Assembly: GCA_002887195.1 (NCBI GenBank)
Contig: PJAB01001418.1
Span: forward strand, 1 to 14,639
DNA: 14,639 nt
Source: Chrysochromulina parva
Taxonomy: Eukaryota > Haptophyta > Prymnesiales > Chrysochromulinaceae
Reading direction: 5' to 3'
Shown here: positions 1 through 7,111 of the stretch, piece by piece
How positions within the stretch are numbered: the stretch's first letter is position 1
Layout: each line of letters starts with the position of its first letter
Translations under genes and position numbers: made by a program
Notes under the pieces: model-generated
Database searches by the model: none
What the model saw: the letters and a program-made list of their open reading frames with translations, nothing else
What the model was told of the DNA's origin: nothing

Positions 1-527
1 TGTCTCCGTATGTGTTTATCGGAGACGACGTGATGATGAGCCAATCCAATGTGTGGTCCTACTTCTATCCCTACGTCCCTGCCATTCCCAAGGAGCACCA
101 GCCCAGCAATCCCGCTGCCAGCACTTCGCCGAACCCCCAGCTTGACGAAGAGGCTGCAAAGGCCGAGGTCGAGGACGTGCGAGATCAGGAGCACAGAGCT
201 GCGGTAGCCCAAGCAGAGGCGTTTCGAGCCGAGGCTGCCAAGGTAGCGGCTGCGGAGGAGGCGGCGCAGGCTGAGGCAGCCAGGGCAGCTGCGGTGGAGG
301 CGGCGCAGGTTGAGGCTGCTAGGGTGGCGGCTGCGGAGGAGGCGGCGCAGGCTGAGGCAGCCAGGGCAGCTGCGCAGGCGGCGGCGCAGGCTGAGGCTTT
401 CGTGGTGCAGCAGCTACCCACCGCTGTACGCAAGATTGATGGTTCTCGATACCGGAGATCTAGCTTCCAGTTCCCTCGCCATCGATCCCTCCTTATCGAT
501 CGCCTGGTTCGGCGGTACGGCGGGTGA
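1..527 (+). CDS. Ala-rich coiled-coil protein, probably 5'-partial
   Basis: The frame is open from the left edge to a TGA at 525-527. The first in-frame ATGs are at 33 and 36, so the gene either starts there (165 residues) or enters from outside the window; the edge makes this undecidable. The N-terminal part is aromatic and Pro-rich (WSYFYPYVPAIP), followed by an acidic stretch and then about 75 residues of Ala/Glu/Gln/Arg repeats (AAEEAAQAEAARAA type) predicted to form a long alpha-helix or coiled coil. The DNA underneath repeats with an 81-bp (27-residue) period. The tail is basic (SRYRRSSFQFPRHRSLLIDRLVRRYGG region). No enzymatic motif, signal peptide or membrane segment is visible and I do not recognise the family. 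A low-complexity frame in GC-rich DNA can be fortuitous, but the charge pattern and the non-Ala ends favour a real gene. It converges on the minus-strand gene ending at 935. Confidence 0.45.
   Translation, partial: SPYVFIGDDVMMSQSNVWSYFYPYVPAIPKEHQPSNPAASTSPNPQLDEEAAKAEVEDVRDQEHRAAVAQAEAFRAEAAKVAAAEEAAQAEAARAAAVEAAQVEAARVAAAEEAAQAEAARAAAQAAAQAEAFVVQQLPTAVRKIDGSRYRRSSFQFPRHRSLLIDRLVRRYGG
246..379 (+). repeat. 81-bp imperfect tandem repeat in coiled-coil gene
   Basis: Bases 246-293 recur identically at 327-374, an offset of 81 bp. The intervening 294-326 is a diverged half-unit. The unit encodes 27 residues made of two related 13-14-residue Ala/Glu helices, so the coil grew by in-frame duplication. 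Confidence 0.8.
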
Positions 528-934
528 CGTGGTATGCGGTGGTATGCGGTGGTATAAGGGACCCCCTGCGCTGGTATGCGGTGGGGGGATTCAATTGGGG
601 GGGGATTCAAAGGTCGTGCCGTCTGAGTTGGGTGAGTGTAGGGCATGAGGTGCTGGGTGAGTTTAGGTGAGTGTTTGTCGGATACAGTCGGATCTACATC
701 TGTTATGATAATATAGTTCTACTACACGACATGTAATTTACATTGTACCTTTACATTCTATTGTAGCTGTAGCTTTAGAACCGAACCTTTACATTGTAGC
801 GGTAGGGTACAAAAAGCCTGCCTGCCACAAATCCACAGTTGGAAGCAACCTAGAAGCAACCCAGTTCAGAGCGGGAGCCCGGCGCTCAAGCCACAAGCCA
901 CGTGGCACAGAACTCCTCGCCTATTCAGCTGCAG
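528..934. other. Convergent intergenic region
   Basis: This stretch lies between the stop of the left + strand frame (527) and the stop of the minus-strand PH/MUN-like gene (935), so it should hold both 3' ends. Bases 531-582 carry three copies of GGTATGCGGT plus a diverged one. Bases 583-615 are G-runs with GGGGATTCAA twice, and 629-690 repeats GGTGAGT-like words. From about 690 to 800 the composition turns AT-rich. On the minus strand this AT-rich part has three TGTAA words (738-742, 751-755, 789-793), and the + strand has one at 732-736. TGTAA is the poly(A) signal of green algae; using it here is a guess. A CACGTG lies at 899-904, close to the stop codon. I see no gene. Confidence 0.5.
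531..582 (+). repeat. GGTATGCGGT short tandem repeat
   Basis: GGTATGCGGT occurs at 531-540, 541-550 and 573-582, with a diverged unit GGTATAAGGG at 551-560. It begins immediately 3' of the stop codon of the + strand frame and looks like ordinary intergenic simple-sequence expansion. Confidence 0.8.
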
Positions 935-3900
935 CTACAACTCGAAAACTCGTGCATACACCTCCGAGAGCGTGTCCGCATGGGCTTTCGCCCATCGAAG
1001 CTCCTCCTCCGCGGCGAGGCGCTCGAGCTGCTGCATGCACAGCTCGAGCCGCCCGTCCTTGGCGCTGGTGCTCAGATCGCCATCAAGCGCCGCCTCGGCG
1101 GACGGCGCAAGAGGCGTGCCCTCCTCCGAAAACGACTGTTTCAGGAGGTCCACCTTGTCCCTGGGCAGCATGGAGACACTCTGGGTCGTTACGAGGCGAG
1201 CAAACTGCGCAGGCGCGCTCAGCCGCACGTCAAGCGCCGTCGAGAGCGTACCTGATGAGAGAGAGAATCAGATGCAATCAGTCAAAGACTCTCGTACAGC
1301 TGTAGGCACTGCCGTCGAGCGCGGTCGCGAGCGCACCGAGGAGGCCGAGCAGCAACGGGAACCGCCACGGCGCGCGCGCAGTGACGGCGACCGCATGCAG
1401 CGCCTCGTTTGCCTTGCCGAGCAGCCCGGCGAGCCGGCCCTCCTTGGCATGCGACAAGTGCGCCAGAAGTGTCCTGTACACGACGCGCCGGATAACGAAG
1501 AGGCAGAGCTCCGCGGCGGCCCCTTCACAGCTGGCGCGCGAGACTGGGAGCTCGACACGTGGCAATGAGGCCAGTCCGGGCAGCTGCTTACGCAGATGGC
1601 GCGCCATCTCGTCCACCCGCACGTTCCCCCAGTCCACATTGTTGAGCATGAGGCAGAGCTCCTGCACGCTCGGCGGACGGCGCACCGCCTGCACCAGTAG
1701 GCTCTCCTCCGGCCGCCCTACCGACCCCCTGCCGCCCTGCGCTGCACAGTCGGCCTCGAGCGCAAGGGCCCAGCTGCGTATGGTGGTGGCGGCCGCCGCT
1801 GCGGCCGCCGCGCCAATGTCGATCGTCGCCGCGTCGCCACCTCCAGATGTATTGCCTATGGCGCGCCTGTGGTGTATCGCACTCGCACGAAAGACAAGCA
1901 GCTGCTCTCCCTTCTCGATGCGCAGCTCTCCATTGGACTGCAGGGACACGGAGGCATCCACCCCTAGGAGCAGCTCCTTTTCTTCCGTGTGCTGCGCGTC
2001 GTGAGCCCATTGCAGTCGGCCGGGGCGCAAGATCACGTGCCGAGTGCTCCAGATGAGGGCCTCACCTTTCATCTCGAGCCCCTCCCGCAACCTCGTCGCC
2101 CAAGTAGGCTGCTTCTCGAGCCATCCTGACATGATCACGAGCTCAACGCGTTCCCCCCCCGCATGCTCGCCATGCTCGCCATCCGGCCTCTCGGCCGCTG
2201 ACCTCTCGGCCGCCGCCACCTGAGCCGCAGCTGCTTCGGCTGCCGCGACGGCCAACGGCTGGCTCACGTCGCCCTGCTGCCACCTGGGTCGCAAGAGCAT
2301 GCAGTACTGGCTCAATTGCGCGTCGAGGAGCTCGAAGAAGCGCTCCGCGGGCGGCACAAGGTCCGCATGGGACTTGAGCCCGCCGCATGCGGCAAGGTCA
2401 GCAAAGAGGTTGCAGAGCTCGGCGAGGTGGCGCACCTGATGAGGGGGCCATCAGATGAGGGGGCCATCAGATAGCCATCGGTGGCAATCAGAGGTCATCA
2501 GCGGGCCGCGCACCTAAAGAGGGACGCAATCAGATGGCCACCAGAGAGGCCATCAGAAGCTCATCAGAGGCGCACTCAGAGCTCATCAGAGGCCATCAGA
2601 GCTCGGCGAGGTGGCGTACGAAGTCGACGATAGACGAGGTGATCGGCTCCGTAGGAGCAATGGGCGCCCAGATCTCCTGCGCGAGATGGCGTGGCATCTC
2701 GAGCTCGAGGAGCAAAGAGAGCTTCTCACACAGCCCGAGCAGCACGCGCGCGCTCACATGGCGGAGCGCGGGCCACCCAAACACGGAAGACTGATGGGCC
2801 TGTGTCTTCCAAGCGTCCAGCGGCGAGACATTGGGGGAGCTTTTGAGGGAGCCTTCCTCCCCCCCACCGCTGCCGCCCTTTTTCTGACCGGTGACCATCT
2901 TGTACGCCTTGTGCACAGCGCCGCCGACGACGCCGCGCCCCTTGCGCTGGCCAGCCTTGGACTTGGTCGCTTGGTCGGAGGTGCCGCCACCGCCGCTTGC
3001 CACGGCCTCGGCCACGCGCTGGGGGCGCCCGAGATGGCGCTCGAGCAGCGCCTCAAGTTTCGTCTGGAAGCGCCCGAGCGCATGGAGGACGCTGATGGCG
3101 ACCGGCCCCACAGTGACGAGGCTGTCGAGCAATGCGCGCGCTCGCACGTCGATCACCGAGGTTGCGATAGCGTCGAGCGCCACTCGGAGCGCACGCCACT
3201 CACCCGTGGGACCGCCACCAAAGCAGCTGCCGAAGGCTTGGCAGTAGGCGAGTTCGGGGCCCAAGGCCTGCTCGAGGGCCTCGCAGAGCTGACGAAGTTG
3301 TTTCGCGCCCTCGGCGTCGACGTTTGGGTCCTCGGTGCACATGGCCTCGGCCTCAATATCCGAGGCCCACTCGGCGAGCGTGCCTTCCCTGATGGTGTCG
3401 GTGTCGATCTGGTCGGCCGAGATTGAGCGTGCCTTCTTCTCGGGCATGCGCAGCATCACCGTGCGCTGGTAGCATACAATACGCAGGATGTCGCCCGTGA
3501 TGCTGACCTTGGTGTGCGGATCCAGGGACATCACCTTGAGCCCAGTACCCTTCTCGTCTTTCGCCCAGACGATTTTGCCGGGCAGCAAGGCCACATACTT
3601 GAGGGACCATGCAAGGGAGCGGTAGCCTGTGGGCGCGTGGCTCAGAAGCTGCTGCGTGAGGTTCTCCGTGAGCGATGCGCCGCCAGCGAGCCGCTTATCG
3701 CCCGCCGCCGCCGCCGCGCCGCCACTCACCGCGGCCGCCTCGAGACGTGAAGCAAGCCCATCCCGCCACCCTATGTTTCATGATGGGAGGTTCGTCAAGA
3801 GACAATCAGAGGGTCAAGAACTCATCAGAGGCTCATTAGGGGCAATCAGAGCTCATCACCTATTTCCCAGGAACACTCAGAGGGTCAAGAACTCATCAGA

Positions 3901-6637
3901 GGCTCATCAGGGGCAATCAGAGCTCATCACCTATTTCCCACGAAGGGAGTTTCTCAAGCCAAGCACTTCGGAGCGGTCGACCTTCGAAGCCTTCCGCGCC
4001 CATGCCGCTCTTGCCGAGAGCGACGGCGCCAGCCGTCGCGGCCGCACCAACGCCGACCGCGACTGCCGTCGCGTGGGCTCCGACCACGACAGCTGCCGCT
4101 GCCGGCAGCGTCGCAGTCGCGGCCGCAGCAGTCGCAGCGCCGGCGGCCGTCGCCGTCGCGGCCGTAGCAACAGCTGCGTGGGCAGCCGCCACGCTCGCCA
4201 CAGCCGCGGCCGCCGGCAGCGCCACCGGTAGCATCACGACAGCTAAGGCAGTTGCGGCCGTCACGCCCGCACCCATAGCGACAGCCTTGGCGACAGCCTC
4301 TTTGTCGCCCGTGGCCGCCGCGGCGGCTGCATCCCGAGTGGCCGTCCCGACGGCCTTGGCGCCATCGACTGTGGCCGTCCCGACGGCCTTAGCGCCATCA
4401 AATGTGGCCGTCCCGACGGCCTTGGCGCCATCAAATGTGGCCGTCCCGACGGCCTTGGCGCCATCAACTGTGGCCGTCCCAACGGCCCTGACTTTATCGA
4501 CAGACTGCTCAAAGATGTTGCGCTTGGACGAATCATTGGGCAGCTGAGGTACTGGCGCGTTGGGCGACGCAGCGGCGGCCGTGCTAGTCGGTCCCTGGGC
4601 CACGGGCGCGAGCGCCGTGCTGAGCGCCGCATGGGACATCGCGGTGCCGAGCGCACGAAGTCGTTCCAAGTGGCTCGCGACAGAGCGCGCGATGAGCGCT
4701 GTCGTGAGCGCCTCGACCTTGCGTTCGCTGCTCCCAAGCAGCGAACGCAACGCTGATGCCTGGGCGAGAGTGTGGAACTTAGTCACGATTCGACCCGAAG
4801 ATGAGATGGCAGGGCGCGCGTCGCTCTTCGCCCCAGGGGTGATGATGCCATGGAGATGTTGGAGTGCCGCCGCACGCTCCGTCGGCCCCGCGCGATTGAG
4901 CACGATCGCCGTGAGCGTCGCCAGCCGCCAAGTGCCTACGAGCCGCGGGAGCTCAGCACGTCCGGAACAGCCTCCGAGGTATCGAAAGTCGCGCAGCACC
5001 TCAGCCAGCTCGGCGGCGAGATCGGCCGAGGTCGAGGCGAGCCGATCAGCAGCCCGCCAGGGATGGCGCGATTTCGTCTTGTAATCGCGCAGCCGACGGG
5101 TGAGTGCCGCCTCCCGCGCTGCACGCTGGATGAGTGTGGCGGCCGCCGCCCCCGATTCACCAAGCGTGGCGCAGCGCGGCAAGAGGTGATCCAAGCGCGC
5201 TTTGGCGGCCGCGGCGTGCGCGACGCGTGCGTCAGCCTCCGCATCGTCGTCAGCCGAGCTTCTGTGCGTGAGCTCCGCCCACACCGCCGCGATTAACGCC
5301 GTGTTGAGCTGCTCTTGCCATGCGGGCTCGAGCGGATGCGCCTCCGAAAAAGTCCGCAACGCATGGACGCGAGCTCCGAAGGCGTTGACTAGCACGTGTA
5401 AACGCGCGAGGGCGTGCGTGCGTGCGTCTAGCCGGAGCGAGGGCCAGACACGATGGAGCGCCGGCAGCGCGCGCGACTGCGCCTCGTTCGAGGCTGGCAG
5501 CCATTCGTACCACACCCCGCCATGACCGCCGCCGCCGCCGCCGCCGCCACCGCCGGGGCCTTCGATGGCGCTACCGGTACCGCTACCATCCGCAGTCCGC
5601 GAGAGTGCGGGCTCTAGCAAGGGCTCGAGAGCTACGGCACGCACAAGCTCGGCATACAATTGGAAGGCCAGCGGGGCCGGCCACGGGTGACCAAGCGCCT
5701 TAGTTGCCGTGAGCGTGTCCCAGATGACCATCTGCCACTCGTTGCCACCGGTGGCCGCTGCGGCGGTCGTCGCAACCGTGGCTGCATCGATCGGCGCGAT
5801 AAAGTCGATCGGGAGTGGGACGTCGTCCTGGGCGCGTTCGGTATGGCCCTCGAGCAGGCGGGCAGCGTACAGGTCGATCGCATTTGCGACGCTCGCACCG
5901 CCGTCCGAGCCGTCCAACGCCAATACGAGCAGCAACCGTTGGCGTGCAAGGAATGGTCTGCTGGCCGAATCGGCAGAAAGAGCGCTCGCCTGGATAAGTA
6001 CGATGGCGCGGTAGGCGGGGAGCCATCGCTGGACGGTGTCGCGAGGTATGGGCACCGGGCCGCCTTCGGTATGCAGCAGGAGCCTCGCCAACATCTGATG
6101 CTGGCGCTGCGTCACCCCGAGGGACGATCGCAGCAACTCGGAGAACTCGTCCGTCGCGCCCTCGGTGCACAACATGTAATGCTCGTAAGCGGCCACTTTC
6201 GCCACGGCGGCGTCCAGCTCCGAGCGGCGAGCCCGGGCGCCCGCGTCAACTGATGACGCCTCCGTCTTAGCACCCTGCAAGCCTTCGTCAAAGACAGCCC
6301 GCAAGCCCGCGGTCATGCCGACCTTATAGAGGCCTGTACCCAGGAGATTACTGACGCCGTCACCGACGGCCTTCGCGCCGTCGCCGACGGCCTTGGCCCC
6401 CTCAAGGCTCTTCTTGCCCACAAAGGCAGCTCCATCCGCTGTGGCCGCGCCAACAGCCTTGAGTTTCTCGACGGACTGCTCGATGAAATTGGCCTTGGGA
6501 GCCTCTGGCGGTGGCGTCAGCGCCGGCTTACCGTCGATTCGGGGATGCATCGCTTTACCTGACCGCTGCAGGCAGCAGCCAGCAAGGACTTGTTCAGGCG
6601 GAGGCAGCAAGGACTTGTTAGACAACACCGAGGACAT
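935..6637 (-). CDS. Large PH-domain protein with MUN-like (Munc13/CAPS) region, 4 exons
   Basis: Exons, in transcript order, are 6637-3931, 3770-2620, 2435-1298 and 1251-935; with GT-AG introns they join in frame to about 1770 residues. The first ATG (6637) follows GTG-only codons; an ATG at 6547 is an alternative start. Visible in order: 11-residue repeats (about 51-100), poly-Gly (about 362-371), an IQ-like motif LIQRAAREAALTRRL (about 500), five DGAKAVGTAT repeats (706-760), an Ala/Val hydrophobic stretch (about 785-885), PH domain 1 (about 891-1047, final-helix Trp1037), and PH domain 2 (about 1388-1516, GWLEK start and RSWALALE end). Residues 1277-1331 (TSSIVDF, then RFFELLDAQLSQY) and 1546-1566 (ELCLMLNNV) resemble the conserved MUN-domain core of Munc13 and CAPS. 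If this is right, it is a peripheral-membrane factor for vesicle priming or tethering. The PH calls are firm; MUN is inference from remembered patterns, and a different PH-scaffold is possible. Confidence 0.6.
1252..1297 (-). other. Intron 3 of PH/MUN-like gene, introner-like, 46 nt
   Basis: On the minus strand the intron runs GTACGAGAG to CTCATCAG. Removing it joins phase 1 to phase 1 and restores ...AYSC-TLSTALD..., whereas reading through meets TGA within ten codons. GTACG opens the intron and also follows the 3' splice site, a possible 5-bp target duplication. It carries CTGATTGC and CTCATCAG, words shared with the other introns here. At 46 nt it is a minimal-size intron. Confidence 0.7.
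2436..2619 (-). mobile_element. Intron 2 of PH/MUN-like gene, introner-like, 184 nt, with 23-bp flanking duplication
   Basis: The intron starts GTACGCC and ends CCCCCTCATCAG on the minus strand, phase 0. Its first 23 bases (2597-2619) are repeated with one mismatch immediately after the 3' splice site (2413-2435). That is the pattern expected if an element inserted with a target duplication and one copy became the 5' end of the intron. The interior is a string of CTCTGATG/CTGATTGC words, including a 16-bp tandem duplication at 2438-2469. An internal CTCTTTAG followed by GTGCGCGG near 2510 may mark a nested or older acceptor. Reading through hits a TGA directly after the duplicated block, so splicing is required. 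Confidence 0.7.
2438..2469 (+). repeat. 16-bp tandem duplication inside intron 2
   Basis: GATGAGGGGGCCATCA is present at 2438-2453 and again at 2454-2469 without change. It sits at the acceptor end of the intron, so there are two closely related 3' ends (CTCATCTG and CTCATCAG on the minus strand), of which only the terminal one ends in AG. Confidence 0.85.
3771..3930 (-). other. Intron 1 of PH/MUN-like gene, introner-like, 160 nt
   Basis: Chosen boundaries are donor ATAG|GTGATG at 3930 and acceptor ACATAG|GG at 3771. They keep the frame (phase 1) and join the start of a PH domain (SAWLEKLPSW) to its continuation (WRDGLASRLE). By comparison with the second PH domain (WLEKQPTWATRLREGLE) the natural junction would be LPSW-RDGLASRLE, so the exact donor is uncertain and EIGW may be an artefact or a small insertion. 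The interior has CTCTGATTGCC and CTCTGATGAG repeated through a 71-bp duplication. Read-through meets a TGA four codons after the donor. Confidence 0.6.
3807..3940 (-). repeat. 71-bp tandem duplication spanning the donor of intron 1
   Basis: A 63-base block at 3807-3869 recurs at 3878-3940 with a single T/C difference, offset 71. The block includes GGGAAATAG|GTGATGAG, so the last exon bases and the 5' splice site are duplicated. The copy at 3859 is a decoy donor whose use would keep 71 extra bases and an early stop. Confidence 0.9.
4338..4502 (-). repeat. Five 33-bp units encoding 11-residue repeats
   Basis: Units begin at 4338, 4371, 4404, 4437 and 4470 on the + strand (GTGGCCGTCCC...). On the coding strand each gives DGAKAVGTAT plus one variable residue. 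Eleven-residue Ala/Gly/Lys periodicity is typical of lipid-binding 11/3 helices such as synucleins and group 3 LEA proteins; that role here is inference. Confidence 0.85.
5526..5555 (-). repeat. CCG/GGC microsatellite encoding poly-Gly
   Basis: An uninterrupted CCG run (5526-5548) followed by near-repeats encodes about ten consecutive Gly residues in exon 1, just before HGGVWYEWLP. It is likely length-variable and a linker between folded parts. Confidence 0.85.
6580..6619 (-). repeat. 15-bp direct repeat near the start codon of the PH/MUN-like gene
   Basis: CAGCAAGGACTTGTT occurs at 6580-6594 and 6605-6619, 25 bp apart, in the first coding bases. On the coding strand both copies contain AACAAGTCCTTGCTG; they are read in different frames (NKSLL versus EQVLA). 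This extreme N-terminus is low in homology cues, so translation could instead begin at the ATG at 6547. Confidence 0.75.
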
Positions 6638-7111
6638 TTCGAGCACGCTCACTGGGCTCGTTTGCGCTCTCTCATACTTCTCTCATCGTCCTTTTCTTCT
6701 GAATTGCCAAATTAGAGACTCCAGACGACAAACATCTAGAGACTTCTAGGCCCGACCGAGCCAGCTGAGGCAGCCTTCGCGAGTCCGTGTGGCTCGATAT
6801 TCAGATCTCAGATCAACGTTGATCTAAAGGTTGATCTTCAGATCTCAGATACAACTGAGAAAACATCCGAGCCATCTCGTCCGAGGCTGAGGCCGCGATG
6901 GATGATGAGGACGAAGAGGACGAGGAGGCCGGTGACGAAGTGTCGCCACGGTCGCCAAGGCCGGGCAGGCGCCATCCTGTCAATACTGGGCAGCACGCCC
7001 CAGGGCCTGATGAAGGCGATGCGGACAAGGACGAGTAGGAGGGCGAGCGGCTTGGGGAGGCGCGGGCTGCCCCACTGGGCACTGGGCTCTGCCTCTGGCT
7101 CGCTCTCGCGC
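6638..7111. other. Intergenic: kinase 3' end and promoter of PH/MUN-like gene
   Basis: Both flanking genes read leftwards, so this 474-bp stretch should contain the kinase 3'UTR (right part) and the promoter/5'UTR of the PH/MUN-like gene (left part). The left part (6660-6770) is pyrimidine-rich on the + strand. At 6800-6850 there is a compact repeat/palindrome cluster, described separately. A minus-strand frame at 6838-7179 has two hydrophobic runs (LALLLVLVRIAF and GLLVLFVLII) but overlaps the kinase end in another frame and has no ATG or family signature that I trust, so I do not call it a gene. No TATA box or RNA gene was recognised. Confidence 0.5.
6800..6850. promoter_or_regulatory. 16-bp palindrome between 14-bp direct repeats
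   Basis: AGATCAACGTTGATCT (6810-6825) is a perfect palindrome. TTCAGATCTCAGAT occurs at 6800-6813 and 6837-6850, and a further GTTGATCT half-site lies at 6830-6837. The dyad and repeated half-sites resemble a binding site for a dimeric DNA-binding protein, about 170-240 bp upstream of the PH/MUN-like ATG. Function is inference. Confidence 0.4.

Larger units (their letters stand above)
2413..2619. repeat. 23-bp direct repeats flanking intron 2
   Basis: Copies lie at 2413-2435 and 2597-2619 and differ only at one base (C/T on the + strand). Both would encode VRHLAEL, so the protein keeps one copy after splicing. Confidence 0.9.

Noticed and set aside
185..646. 153-codon minus-strand frame rich in Ala/Cys at the left edge
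   Set aside because: It is a shadow of the GC-rich 81-bp repeat; the Ala/Glu heptad-like pattern on the + strand is more protein-like.
2438..2469. CRISPR-like or satellite array formed by CATCAGAGG words
   Set aside because: Spacing is irregular, the words lie inside introns on the coding strand, and the host is eukaryotic.
4002..4547. 181-codon + strand frame opposite the DGAKAVGTAT repeats
   Set aside because: It is the reverse reading of the 33-bp repeats and the Ala-rich stretch; the minus strand holds the frame continuing into the PH domain.
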